Made by a program: the position numbers and the translations under genes | Assembly: GCA_963588905.1 (NCBI GenBank) | Contig: CAVAJF010000010.1 | Coordinates: 1-64,000, forward strand | Direction: 5' to 3' | DNA: 64,000 bases | Source: Butyricicoccus_A sp963588905 | GTDB lineage: Bacteria; Bacillota; Clostridia; Oscillospirales; Butyricicoccaceae | Shown here: piece by piece, positions 34,318-43,466 of the stretch | Layout of the letters: each line of letters starts with the position of its first letter | Numbering within the stretch: the stretch's first letter is position 1 | The notes under the pieces: generated by a model | Database searches by the model: none | Seen by the model: the letters and a program-made list of their open reading frames with translations, nothing else | Told to the model about the DNA's origin: nothing

Positions 34318-34991
34318 CGCTTCAAAGTCCTCAAAAGCTGCTTCTGTTGTGTGGAAATTCGCCTGCTCTCTATCGCTTTCTGAATGGTCTTGTTGTGTAT
34401 CCATGTCCCCAATTGATCGTTTTGTAAATACAATATGGTGCTGTCCCATTGCTTGGCAAGCGCGGTCGCAAAATACCATGCCTGCATCATCTGCACATAG
34501 TATTCTTCCGACTGCACCTGCGCTACCCAAGACAAATATTCCTCTTGAAACGCATCATCCAAATAAAAGGACATCAGCATATTGATGCCAAATCGAACCG
34601 TATATGTCCGTTCGGATTGCATCCAGCCGCGAATTTCCTGTAAAAATTCCGGCAAATGTTTTTTAACACACTTCGGACGCAGTCCATCACAGGTTGCCCA
34701 GTTATCAACATACGGCAAAAAAGCGTTTAACTCTGCCAAAAATGTCGGATAATCCTTGATGCGTTCGAGCAAAAAGTCATGCAAATTATTTTCTTCGTAA
34801 TACCTATGCGGAAGCGTATGTAAAAATTCCTGTGTTTCCGGCTCTTGTTCAATCTGTTTGGTCAACTTCCGCAGTTCCGGCGTGCGCACACCGATAATTG
34901 TCTGCGGATCAATGGTCGGAATCAGTTTACTGTGAAATGCTTTATATTTTTCATCGCGCAAAGCAAATAACTGTTGTTGAATCTTTGTCAT
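34314..34991 (-). CDS. AlkD-like DNA alkylation repair protein
   Basis: This 225-residue protein is built of HEAT-like helical repeats. Features include GVRTPELRKLTKQI near residue 33, DYPTFLAELNAFLPYVDNWATCDGL and WLAQVQSEEYYVQMMQAWYFA-like helices. AlkD is a base-excision glycosylase for bulky N3/N7-alkyl purines. The conserved Asp/Trp pocket region DNWATCD is kept. It overlaps its neighbours by 4 bases on both sides. Confidence 0.9.
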   Translation of the reverse strand: MTKIQQQLFALRDEKYKAFHSKLIPTIDPQTIIGVRTPELRKLTKQIEQEPETQEFLHTLPHRYYEENNLHDFLLERIKDYPTFLAELNAFLPYVDNWATCDGLRPKCVKKHLPEFLQEIRGWMQSERTYTVRFGINMLMSFYLDDAFQEEYLSWVAQVQSEEYYVQMMQAWYFATALAKQWDSTILYLQNDQLGTWIHNKTIQKAIESRRISTQQKQLLRTLKR

Positions 34992-35773
34992 ACGTTCTCC
35001 TTATGCGGTTTTCCGCCGGTTCCATACAGCCGTTTGAGCGTCATCGCCATAGCAATGGCAGACAGCGGAATCGCCACGATACAGCCAAGCGCCGCGATAC
35101 CCGAATACAGCAGCACTTGAAACAGTGCCTTCGAGTTGAGAATATAGCTAAAGGAATAGCCCCAGTAGCAAATAATGTTAAATAACAGCAGCGATTCACC
35201 GACACAGGCAAAAAACAGTGTGTTCATTGTCGTTGCCAGAATCTCTCGTCCGATTTTCAGCCCAGAGCCAAACAGCTGAGACGGCAGCAGTGTCGGATTA
35301 TTTTCGTGTATTTCATAGACAGCGGAAGTCACAGCGACCGCTGCATCTTTGATTGCACCGAGCAGACTGAGCAAAATAACCGTAATTTCTACTCGCATCA
35401 TGGACAAACCGACATTGCCGTCCAAAAACAGCCCATCATCCAAGTTAATATTGACCTCGCTGTATCCACCGGCGTGGCCTTTATAACACAGTGCCATGCC
35501 GATGAGAAACATGACAATCTCTACTGCCACAATAACAACAAAGGCAACTTTTGTCTTGAGATTATATCCATTCTGATAAAAGAGAATGAGTACCGTCAGC
35601 AAAATGCCCGCCACTGCGCCAACGGGGAGCGGATTGAGTCCCAATGTAATGGCATACAGCACGGCAGCCAAAATACCAATATTCATCAAGATGGTCAAAA
35701 ATGCCTGCAAACCGCGGTCTCTGCCGACCAACAGCATCAACGCGAGCAGAATAATCGCTAGAATCTTAACCAT
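34988..35773 (-). CDS. YibE/F family membrane protein (short form)
   Basis: This 261-residue membrane protein has about seven helices and the YibE/F core (LLGAIKDAAVAVTSAVYEI, GREILATTMNTLFFACVGESL). The family is widespread in Clostridia and Gram-positives with no established function. It overlaps the longer YibE/F gene upstream by 8 bases, so the two are probably a heteromeric unit. Confidence 0.88.
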   Translation of the reverse strand: MVKILAIILLALMLLVGRDRGLQAFLTILMNIGILAAVLYAITLGLNPLPVGAVAGILLTVLILFYQNGYNLKTKVAFVVIVAVEIVMFLIGMALCYKGHAGGYSEVNINLDDGLFLDGNVGLSMMRVEITVILLSLLGAIKDAAVAVTSAVYEIHENNPTLLPSQLFGSGLKIGREILATTMNTLFFACVGESLLLFNIICYWGYSFSYILNSKALFQVLLYSGIAALGCIVAIPLSAIAMAMTLKRLYGTGGKPHKENV

Positions 35774-36869
35774 GAGCTGCCTCCTGTCTTTTTACCCACA
35801 CGTGCAAAACGAGCTGTGTAATCGGCACGGCGAGCACCAAGCCGATAGAGCCGACCAAAAAACGCACCATTTCAAACGACAGCACGTATTCCCATACAAA
35901 CGACATCGTCATCGCATTGCGCAGCATGAGCAGCATACTCGGCAAGCCGCCGCAGATATACGTGAAAAACAGGACATTTACCATCGTGCCCATAATATCG
36001 TCGGATACCGCGCGCACGGATTTTTTCAGCTGTGTATATGGGATGTGCGGGTCTTGTTCCAGCAGCTCATCCGCTGTGGAAATCAGGGAAATCGCCACGT
36101 CCATGACCGCTCCCAAACCGCCGACCATCGTCTCGCAGAAAAACAGGGAGCTGAGATCATCCGGCACGACAGCATACTCCAGCATCTGATATTGCAGAGC
36201 CGGAGAGACCGCGCGAACGACTAAGTAAATCCCCGCTGTGACTGCGATGGAAAGCAGCGTAACAACAATTGCCAGCAGAGAGCGACGGTTGACGCCATTG
36301 CCAATCAGCAGAGATAACATCGTAAAGAGCAAAATCATGCAGCCCGTCAATGCCATAATATTCCATCCTGACAGATAGCAGCGCAGTGCAACGAGCAGCA
36401 AACAGATATTGATGCACACGGACACAAACGAAAAAAATCCTGCCCGATCCGCTACGGCAATCAAACCGATCAACAGCACGGCAACAAACAGATATACCAA
36501 GGTATCGCGCCTTTGTTCCAAGATTTTTCCTGTTGTACCGTCATGCGACAAATCGACAAGCAGCTGATCGCCTGTCGCATAGGTTTCATCTCGCACATTC
36601 GAATCGGTATACTGATTGGAAAAAGTTGCTGTTTTTCCTTTATATTCTCCATTTAAAATGGTTGCGGTGATGGTCTGTACATAATAATTTTCTTTATCTG
36701 CAAGCACACCGCTCTGTGTTTCTGTGTGTTCGGTGCTGATGTCGGTAATTTTCACCACGGTCATATCATGATACAGTGCCGCATCGTGATCGACCAGCAC
36801 ATAGCCGAGAATCGCAGCGACAACCAGCACTACCAGCAGCAGTTGTTTCTTTTTCTTCTGTGAAAAAAT
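35766..36869 (-). CDS. YibE/F family membrane protein (long form), probable AUU start
   Basis: This is an N-terminal soluble domain of about 90 residues between the first and second helices, then the YibE/F membrane core (GGLGAVMDVAISLISTADELL, MGTMVNVLFFTYICGGLP). A GTG at 36830 would cut into the first membrane helix. The frame is open to a TAG near 36890; AUU at 36869 lies 8 bases after AGGAGG (36883-36878) and gives an N-terminus FSQKKKKQLLLVV, a proper positive-then-hydrophobic anchor. An ATG at 36876 is in another frame. The start is therefore unusual or one T is miscalled. Confidence 0.8.
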   Translation of the reverse strand: MFSQKKKKQLLLVVLVVAAILGYVLVDHDAALYHDMTVVKITDISTEHTETQSGVLADKENYYVQTITATILNGEYKGKTATFSNQYTDSNVRDETYATGDQLLVDLSHDGTTGKILEQRRDTLVYLFVAVLLIGLIAVADRAGFFSFVSVCINICLLLVALRCYLSGWNIMALTGCMILLFTMLSLLIGNGVNRRSLLAIVVTLLSIAVTAGIYLVVRAVSPALQYQMLEYAVVPDDLSSLFFCETMVGGLGAVMDVAISLISTADELLEQDPHIPYTQLKKSVRAVSDDIMGTMVNVLFFTYICGGLPSMLLMLRNAMTMSFVWEYVLSFEMVRFLVGSIGLVLAVPITQLVLHVWVKRQEAAHG

Positions 36870-36971
36870 AGGCCATTCCTCCTCTGGATTCTATGATAAG
36901 ATGAGAAATTTTTCTTGTCAAGCTGTATCATCCCGCCAGCTTTTCCGCATACTAACAGCAGAGGTGATACC

Positions 36972-37211
36972 ATGTCTAAAAACAGTGCTTATTTTTCCGT
37001 CACACCGTTTGGCACCTGTCGAGATGCCAAAGCCCTGCGTCAGGGATTCAATCGTTCCTGTGACGGCATATTGTCTGTCTCAACAGACAATAACGGCAAT
37101 TTGGTCTCAGTCGAATTTGACGACAAATCCGTGACACCGCAAATGCTGCGGGATTGTCTGACCAATATGGGCTATACCGTCAATCATGCTCGCATGGAAT
37201 ATTATAGCTGA
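36972..37211 (+). CDS. Small HMA-like ferredoxin-fold protein
   Basis: This 79-residue protein shows the beta-alpha-beta-beta-alpha-beta pattern of heavy-metal-associated domains (CDGILSVSTDNNGNLVSVEFD, QMLRDCLTNMGYTV). The usual GMxCxxC metal loop is replaced by FGTCRDAKALRQ, so it should not bind copper in the standard way. GAGGTG precedes the ATG. It stands alone, divergent from the YibE/F genes. Family membership is inference. Confidence 0.65.
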   Translation: MSKNSAYFSVTPFGTCRDAKALRQGFNRSCDGILSVSTDNNGNLVSVEFDDKSVTPQMLRDCLTNMGYTVNHARMEYYS

Positions 37212-37217
37212 CAGTGC

Positions 37218-37258
37218 AAAGCTCCTCTGCATCCAATGGGAAACAGAGGAGCTTTGTT
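37218..37258. terminator. Hairpin terminator between the HMA-like gene and mnmA
   Basis: A 12-base stem (37218-37229 with 37244-37255) with a T-rich plus-strand flank between convergent genes. Confidence 0.75.
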
Positions 37259-37264
37259 CTCTTC

Positions 37265-38341
37265 TTATAAGCTCTTAATAATCGTGCCGCCGCCGACAAC
37301 GACATCACCATCATACCAAACCGTTGCCTGACCCGGTGAAATCGCACGCTGCGGCTCATCAAATTCAATCACCGTTCCGTGCTCATCCGGGAACAGGGTC
37401 GCCGGCTGTGCCTTTTGACCATAGCGAATCTTCGCCTGTACGCGCATCGGCGCAGTCAGCTGATCCACCGCAATCCAATTGCACTCGCCTGCCAACAGCC
37501 GCTTGGCAAACAATTGTTCCGACGTACCAATCGTCACTGTATTGTGCACAGCATCCTTACAGCAGACATAATGCGGCTCTGGGAAGGCAAAACCCAAGCC
37601 CTTGCGCTGTCCGACGGTATAGTGCACGAGTCCGCGATGCTGACCGATCACATGTCCTTCGGTATCGAGAAAATCACCCGGCTTCGGTGCTTCACCTGTT
37701 GTGCGCTCGATAAATCCCGCATAATCTCCATCCGGCACGAAACAAATGTCCTGACTGTCCGGCTTTCTGGCATTCGTCAGCATCGCTTTCTCTGCCAAAC
37801 GCCGTGTTTCCGGTTTGGTCAAGCCGCCAAGCGGAAATTTCACGCGAGCCAGCTGTTCCTGTGTCATCGAATACAGGAAATAGGTCTGGTCCTTGTGGTC
37901 ATCCGCGGCTGTCTTGAGCAGAATGCGCTGGGCAGCGTTATCATACTCAATGCGAGCATAATGTCCGGTTGCAATACGCCAGCAGCCAACATCTCCCGCC
38001 CGGCGCAGCAGCGCATCAAACTTGACATACTTATTGCAGTCGATGCAGGGATTCGGCGTCAAGCCGCACTGATAGCCGGAAATAAACCGGTCAATGACCT
38101 CTTTATGAAAAATATTGCCCATATTAAACACGTAATGGTCAATCCCCAGGCGCGCGCATACACTGCGTGCGTCTGCAATATCGTCTGCCGAGCAGCATGA
38201 ACGGGTCTTTTTGCCAATATCGCCCTGATCGTACAGTGCCATCGTCACGCCTGCCACGTCATATCCCTGTTCCAGCAGTAGCACTGCACTGGCGGAGCTG
38301 TCTACACCGCCGCTCATCGCTGCGAGAATTTTTTCCTTCAT
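37265..38341 (-). CDS. mnmA: tRNA 2-thiouridine(34) synthase MnmA
   Basis: This 358-residue enzyme thiolates U34 of tRNA-Glu/Gln/Lys. It has the PP-loop AAMSGGVDSSASAV (residues 7-20), the first catalytic Cys in NPCIDCNK near 101, the second in DSQDICFVPDG near 199, and the PLGGLTK block. Sulfur is normally delivered through a cysteine desulfurase not seen here. It follows nadA on the same strand with a terminator in between. Confidence 0.96.
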   Translation of the reverse strand: MKEKILAAMSGGVDSSASAVLLLEQGYDVAGVTMALYDQGDIGKKTRSCCSADDIADARSVCARLGIDHYVFNMGNIFHKEVIDRFISGYQCGLTPNPCIDCNKYVKFDALLRRAGDVGCWRIATGHYARIEYDNAAQRILLKTAADDHKDQTYFLYSMTQEQLARVKFPLGGLTKPETRRLAEKAMLTNARKPDSQDICFVPDGDYAGFIERTTGEAPKPGDFLDTEGHVIGQHRGLVHYTVGQRKGLGFAFPEPHYVCCKDAVHNTVTIGTSEQLFAKRLLAGECNWIAVDQLTAPMRVQAKIRYGQKAQPATLFPDEHGTVIEFDEPQRAISPGQATVWYDGDVVVGGGTIIKSL

Positions 38342-38360
38342 CGAGTTATCCTCTCCTCAA

Positions 38361-38396
38361 AAAGAACGGCTCTACTTCCGTAAGAAAGCAGAGCCG
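38361..38396 (-). terminator. Intrinsic terminator after nadA
   Basis: On the minus strand a stem CGGCTCT / AGAGCCG plus further pairing (38367-38396) is followed by a T-rich tract. Confidence 0.8.
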
Positions 38397-38415
38397 ATGG
38401 TTATTTCTAAAACAA

Positions 38416-39330
38416 TTAGCCGCCCAGACGAATCATTTCGTCAATGCAGTGCTTTGCTGCCAGACGGGTCTCTTCGTCCATGGTGATCTCTTCGCCTGCG
38501 GTGCCCTGCAGTACATTGAGGACATCCACCAGCGTGGTAGACTTCATGTTCGGGCAAATCAGCTGCTTGCTCAGCGGATAGAACTTCTTATCCGGGCAGT
38601 CATACTGCAGGTGCTCAGCAATGCTGATTTCTGTGCCGATAATGAACTCCTTGGCATCGGAATTCTTTGCATAATTCATGATGCCAGTGGTGGAGCCAAC
38701 ATAGTCAGCCTGAGAAGCAACAGCCGGTACACACTCCGGATGAACCAGCAGCAGCGCATCCGGATGTGCTGCACGAGCCTGCTCAACGGCTCTCTTCGGA
38801 ACAGCAGCGTGAATCGGGCAGCCGCCCTGCAGCAGCTTAATTTCCTTATCCGGGCACTGATCTGCTACGAACTGACCCAGGTTGCAATCCGGAATAAACA
38901 GAATCTTATCGGTATCCAGATTGTTTACGATCTTTACTGCGGAAGAAGAGGTGCAGCATACATCACAAATCGTCTTCAGCTCTGCGGTGGTGTTGATATA
39001 TGCAACGACGGTATAATCCGGGTTTGCCTTCTTCCAAGCACCGATCAGATCCTTGTCCATCTGCTCAGCCATCGGACATCCAGCTACTGGATTTGCCAGA
39101 TAAACCTTCTTCTCCGGGGAGAGAATCTTGCAGGTCTCTGCCATAAAGCGAACACCGCACATGATAACCGTCTTCTGCGGTGCGCTCATTGCCTGTACGC
39201 TCAGACCATAGGAATCGCCAACAAAGTCAGCAACCTCCGAAATTTCTCTTGCCACATAGCTGTGTGCCAAAATACATACATCCTGCTCTTTTTTCAGGCG
39301 CAGGATTTCATCCTGAATCTCACGAATCAT
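38416..39330 (-). CDS. nadA: Quinolinate synthase A
   Basis: This 304-residue NadA has three pseudo-repeats and three 4Fe-4S ligands: CGVRFMAETCK, CDVCCTSSS and the C-terminal region. HSYVAREISEVADFVGDS is the N-terminal signature. It condenses iminoaspartate with DHAP to give quinolinate for NAD. nadB and nadC are not nearby, so the de novo pathway genes are scattered or the iminoaspartate comes from elsewhere. Confidence 0.97.
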   Translation of the reverse strand: MIREIQDEILRLKKEQDVCILAHSYVAREISEVADFVGDSYGLSVQAMSAPQKTVIMCGVRFMAETCKILSPEKKVYLANPVAGCPMAEQMDKDLIGAWKKANPDYTVVAYINTTAELKTICDVCCTSSSAVKIVNNLDTDKILFIPDCNLGQFVADQCPDKEIKLLQGGCPIHAAVPKRAVEQARAAHPDALLLVHPECVPAVASQADYVGSTTGIMNYAKNSDAKEFIIGTEISIAEHLQYDCPDKKFYPLSKQLICPNMKSTTLVDVLNVLQGTAGEEITMDEETRLAAKHCIDEMIRLGG

Positions 39331-39515
39331 ACGTCATTTCTCCTGATTAGGTATTGGTGTAGTGTGAATAGAAAATGCAGCGCATTTCCCAGTGTTTTTA
39401 TATGTTTATCGTTTCTGAGAATATCATGTTTTACACAATCTGTCAAGCGTCAGGCACAAATTGCCTGAAAATCAGCAAACATCATAGTTTTTCCCAGCTA
39501 TTTTTTCGAGTTGTT

Positions 39516-40556
39516 TTACGCTTTGATTGCCCAGCGCATTTTTGTGGAATGCGCACGCGGATTTTGGTAGCACTCCTCTGCTGACGGGCGAATCACATCG
39601 CGTGCTGCCTCGCGGTACACGCCGTCGCGCACGCCTTGCTTGAATGCTTTTTTCACCAGTCTGTCCTCACCGGAATGGAAGGTCAAAATCGCCACACGGC
39701 CGCCCGGCTTGAGCACCGTCGGCAGCTTTTCCAAGAAAGCATACAGCACCTCAAACTCGCTGTTTACATCAATGCGAAGCGCCTGAAAACAACGCTGGCA
39801 GGATTTTTTCACCATATCCTTTTGTTCGCTCTTCGGCAGGAACGACAAGGCGCGGGCAATCGCATCATACAGCTGGCGTGTCGTGTCAATGCTCTCTCCA
39901 CGGGCAAACGTCCGCATAATTTCCGATGCGATGCACTGCGCATACGGTTCATCGGAATTTTCTACCAGCAAGCCGACCAACTCATCTTCTTCCAGCTCAC
40001 GCAGACGCTGTGCCGCAGATGTGCCGGAAGTCGGGTCTAGGCGCAGATCAAGCGGGCCATCCTGCTTAAAGGTAAATCCGCGCGCCGGATTGTCAATCTG
40101 CATCGAGGATACGCCGAGATCTGCCAAAACAAAGTCAAACTTTTCTTCGGCAACCTTATCAATCTCTGAAAAATTCATGCGGCGAATTGTCAAAATATCC
40201 TCGCCAAATCCAAGAGCCGCCAAGCGAGCTTTTGTTTTCTCGGATTCAATCGGGTCAACATCTGTCGCGTACATATGGCCTTGTCCTTGCAGGCATTCCA
40301 GCATTCTGCGGGTGTGTCCGCCATACCCCAATGTGGCGTCATAGCCAACCTGTCCCGGCTGAATCTGCAAAAAGTCTAAAATTTCCTGCACCATAATGGA
40401 AATATGCATACCGGCGGGCGTTTTGCCCTGTCCGATAATTTTTTTGACGTCATCCTGATACTTCTCCGGATTTAGTTCTTTATATTTTTCACTGAATTTT
40501 CGCGGATGCGTGCCTTTATATCGTTTGCGGCGTTTATGCTGCTGTTGTTCTTCCAT
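39516..40556 (-). CDS. rsmH: RsmH-type 16S rRNA (cytosine-N4) methyltransferase
   Basis: This 346-residue class I methyltransferase has the SAM-binding block YDATLGYGGHTRRMLE, DLGVSSMQIDNPARGFTF and DGPLDLRLDP, and LTFHSGEDRLVKKAF, all typical of RsmH (MraW), which methylates C1402. It has an N-terminal extension of about 45 basic residues (HKRRKRYKGTHPRKF) before the usual HIPVM-like start, which here reads GMHISIM. It is not in a dcw cell-wall cluster, so it may be a second homologue. Confidence 0.9.
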   Translation of the reverse strand: MEEQQQHKRRKRYKGTHPRKFSEKYKELNPEKYQDDVKKIIGQGKTPAGMHISIMVQEILDFLQIQPGQVGYDATLGYGGHTRRMLECLQGQGHMYATDVDPIESEKTKARLAALGFGEDILTIRRMNFSEIDKVAEEKFDFVLADLGVSSMQIDNPARGFTFKQDGPLDLRLDPTSGTSAAQRLRELEEDELVGLLVENSDEPYAQCIASEIMRTFARGESIDTTRQLYDAIARALSFLPKSEQKDMVKKSCQRCFQALRIDVNSEFEVLYAFLEKLPTVLKPGGRVAILTFHSGEDRLVKKAFKQGVRDGVYREAARDVIRPSAEECYQNPRAHSTKMRWAIKA

Positions 40557-40648
40557 AATAACTCGTTCTTTCTTCCTTGATGCTTTTTATTTATCGTATC
40601 ATGCACAGCATCGTTTGTCAAAGGATAGCACGGGAAAAATCCTGCAAT

Positions 40649-41527
40649 TTATCGTCTCCATTCCGATAAAATGAGACCCGTCAAAATCAGCACAATTCCT
40701 ATGCCCGCCAGCGGCGTGATGGTCTCGTGCAAAATCAATACCGATGTAACCGCTGTGACAACCGGCGTCATATAAATATACACGCTTGTCTTGACAGCTC
40801 CGAGCAGCTTAACCGCAAAATTCCAAGTCACAAAGCATAATGCCGAGGCGCCAAGACCTAAAAACAGAATATTGGCCAGATATATCGGATGTGTCAGCTG
40901 CATCAAATCCCACTTGCAGTCAAAGAAAAACAGTGTCGGCAGCATAAACAGCGTACCGTACAAAAAAATCCGACGCGTAATCAGCACCGTCGGATAACCA
41001 AACGTGCCAATTTTTCGGGTCAGATTAGAATAACAAGCCCAAACCAGCGAAGCAAGGAGTGCCAATACATCTCCAATCGGGTTGAGATGCAGTGCCGCAC
41101 CATTGAAGCTAATCATTCCGATGCCGAGCATGGCAATAAGAAAACCGACGAAAAAATTCGCGTGCAGCACATCTTTCTCCCGAAAACAAAAATGCGCGAG
41201 CATTGCCGTAAAAAATGGCGCCGTTGCAACAATGACGCCGACATTGGACGCCAAGGTATACGTCAACGCAATATTTTCCAACAAATAATATAGACAAATA
41301 CCGCACAAGCCGGCCGCAGCAAGCATTCCCTCCTGTTTTTTCGTTGTGCCCTTCAGCCGATGGGGACACGCCAAAAACAGCGCGCACAAGCCGAGTACAA
41401 ATCGAATAAATAGAATTTCAACCGGCGTAAAAACGTGCAGTAGAATTTTTGTCGAGATAAATGTCGTTCCCCATACAAAAACGGTCAGCGCTGCTAAGAT
41501 ATGTCCGATGGTCTGTCTATTATGCAT
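40649..41527 (-). CDS. DMT superfamily (EamA) transporter
   Basis: This 292-residue protein has ten predicted helices in two EamA repeats; the second has SVYIYMTPVVTAVTSVLILHE. The start at 41527 follows GGAGGAG; an in-frame ATG six residues upstream is unlikely. These proteins export or import small metabolites such as amino acids; the substrate is unknown. No operon partner is evident. Confidence 0.9.
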   Translation of the reverse strand: MHNRQTIGHILAALTVFVWGTTFISTKILLHVFTPVEILFIRFVLGLCALFLACPHRLKGTTKKQEGMLAAAGLCGICLYYLLENIALTYTLASNVGVIVATAPFFTAMLAHFCFREKDVLHANFFVGFLIAMLGIGMISFNGAALHLNPIGDVLALLASLVWACYSNLTRKIGTFGYPTVLITRRIFLYGTLFMLPTLFFFDCKWDLMQLTHPIYLANILFLGLGASALCFVTWNFAVKLLGAVKTSVYIYMTPVVTAVTSVLILHETITPLAGIGIVLILTGLILSEWRR

Positions 41528-41550
41528 GTCTCCTCCTTCGTACACATAGA

Positions 41551-41586
41551 AAACACTCGCCTGTTTTTACCAACAAGCGAGTGTTT
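41551..41586 (-). terminator. Intrinsic terminator after the second MATE gene
   Basis: A 10-base stem (41551-41560 with 41577-41586) with T-rich flanks, 11 bases past the stop codon. Confidence 0.85.
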
Positions 41587-41597
41587 TGACTTCTTGT

Positions 41598-42944
41598 TTA
41601 TCGGGTCAGCTTCTTCGCCCAGTGTCCATAGTTTACCTTGATAAACGCAGGAACCGCCTTAAACAACTGATCCAAATTCAGGCACCAAACCACAACAACC
41701 GGCGATGCCTTGACGTAAAACGCCATGAAAAACGACAGCGGAATCACAATGCACCAAATGCTGACCAAATCCAAAATCATAGCATATTTTGTCGCGCCGC
41801 CGCCCTTGATAATGCCGGAATTGACTGGCATCTGATAGCACATACCGACCATGACAATGCACAGAATATGCAGGAAGGTGCGAGCCAGCTCGCGGCTCTC
41901 GTCCGAGAAGCTGTACAGTGCCAGTACCGGCTCTGTCAGTCCGTACAGAACCAAACCGCAGCAGATACCCATGACCAAGAACATGACCTGAAACGTCTTG
42001 GCATACTGTTTGACCACCTTCATATCGCCCGCGCCAATTGCCTTGCCGATAAAGACGTTGGCCGTCGATGCCGCGCCAACTGCGACTGTCTTGACGATTA
42101 AGTACAGGTTCGACGCCATGCTGTTTGCCGCAATCGCGCTGGAGGTCAGATGGCCGAGGATTGCCGTCTGCATGGCCGTATTAAATCCCCACATCGCAGA
42201 AGTAAATAAAATCGGCAGGCTGACACGATAATAATCCTTCATGATCGTGCGGTCTACGTGCAGGAAGTCTTTGAGCTTCAGATGCAGATTTTTTTCCTTT
42301 TTTGCGACATAGCACAGGATAATCACACACTCGACAATGCGCGCAACCAGTGTTCCGATTGCAGCGCCCTGTACACCGAGACGCGGCAGACCAAATCGGC
42401 CATAAATCAAGCACCAGTTAATACAGAAATTGATGCACAGGGTGCTCACCGACAGATAAAAGGCTATCTTGACCACTTCTGTACTTCTCAATACAGCAAG
42501 TAAAATTGTCGTGACACAGAAGAACGGATAGGTAAATCGCACAATATTGAGATACTTGACGCCTTCAGCGATAATCTCTGCATCGTTGGTAAACAGCCCG
42601 ACCGCCTGTGCCGGAAACAGCGACACGATGACAAACAATGCAAGCATCAGTACGAGCGCTGTGCGCATGGCAATGCTCGAAACCTTGCGAATCGTTTCTG
42701 TATCTTTCCTGCCCCAATACTGCGAGGACAGAATGACCAGACCGTCGCCAATGCCGATCAGCAGATTCTGATAGATAAACTGAATCTGATTGACCGCTGT
42801 GACGCCGGACAAAGCACTCTCCGCATAGCTTCCAAGCATAAGATTATCCGTCAGATTGACACTCAGGGAAATGACATTCTGAAGGACAATTGGAAGGCAC
42901 AGAACCCAAAACATGCGGTAAAATTTTTTGTCTTTTAGCAGCAT
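41598..42944 (-). CDS. MATE family efflux transporter (second)
   Basis: This 448-residue 12-helix protein has the N-terminal LPIVLQNVISLSVNLTDNLMLGSY and GVTAVNQIQF, matching MATE pumps of the NorM/DinF-like branch. It differs clearly from the copy at 27337, so they are not recent duplicates. It probably exports drugs or metabolites. Confidence 0.9.
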   Translation of the reverse strand: MLLKDKKFYRMFWVLCLPIVLQNVISLSVNLTDNLMLGSYAESALSGVTAVNQIQFIYQNLLIGIGDGLVILSSQYWGRKDTETIRKVSSIAMRTALVLMLALFVIVSLFPAQAVGLFTNDAEIIAEGVKYLNIVRFTYPFFCVTTILLAVLRSTEVVKIAFYLSVSTLCINFCINWCLIYGRFGLPRLGVQGAAIGTLVARIVECVIILCYVAKKEKNLHLKLKDFLHVDRTIMKDYYRVSLPILFTSAMWGFNTAMQTAILGHLTSSAIAANSMASNLYLIVKTVAVGAASTANVFIGKAIGAGDMKVVKQYAKTFQVMFLVMGICCGLVLYGLTEPVLALYSFSDESRELARTFLHILCIVMVGMCYQMPVNSGIIKGGGATKYAMILDLVSIWCIVIPLSFFMAFYVKASPVVVVWCLNLDQLFKAVPAFIKVNYGHWAKKLTR

Positions 42945-43073
42945 ACGTTCAAACTCCTTCTTTTCTTTCTCGCCTCTTACTTTACACGATTTATCGAAAA
43001 ATGAAAAGAGCTAAAAAAGAATTGAGCAGGAATATGCAATAAGTCCATCGTTTTTATAAATTTGACCGCTATT

Positions 43074-43256
43074 TTACGGCAATAATGTGTACTCCAGCAT
43101 AACACGGCGCACACGGCTGCCGTCCGTCGCGCCATCCGGCAGCAGCGCAATCGCCACCTGCGTCAGCTCTCCGTTTGGCTCATCAACTTTTTGCAGCATG
43201 GAGTAATCTCCCTCAAAGGAAACCACAACATAATCCACTGGATCTGCAAAGCCCAT
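43074..43256 (-). CDS. Small acidic conserved-looking protein, function unknown
   Basis: A 60-residue open frame with a GAGGAG ribosome site 9 bases before the ATG. The product (start MGFADPVDYVVVSFEGDYS) alternates beta-like and charged segments and has no membrane helix or known motif. The clear ribosome site and regular codon use support a real gene. Confidence 0.6.
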   Translation of the reverse strand: MGFADPVDYVVVSFEGDYSMLQKVDEPNGELTQVAIALLPDGATDGSRVRRVMLEYTLLP

Positions 43257-43466
43257 GCTCGTTCTCTCCTCTCCATATGAAAATTCCTCCTAATTTTATC
43301 ATATTTTCTGCCAGTTGCCTATCCCTAATCTTGCTTATCTGTGCCAAATCTCTCATTTTTTTGACATTCTTAGAATTATGTTGAATTTTACTATTGATTT
43401 TTCTCGCAAAATCTGGTTATCTAGTAGGGTAATACTTAATCTTTCGCAGATTGTGAGGTAAATAAC
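43257..43466 (+). promoter_or_regulatory. Intergenic leader of purC
   Basis: This 210-base AT-rich region separates the small minus-strand gene from purC. A possible promoter is -35 TTGATT (43394-43399), 17-base spacer, -10 TTATCT (43417-43422); a TTGACA at 43361-43366 lacks a good -10. No purine riboswitch fold was recognised. Confidence 0.35.

Noticed and set aside
43268..43384. 35-residue hydrophobic open frame upstream of purC
   Set aside because: No proper ribosome site, and it spans the likely purC promoter region.
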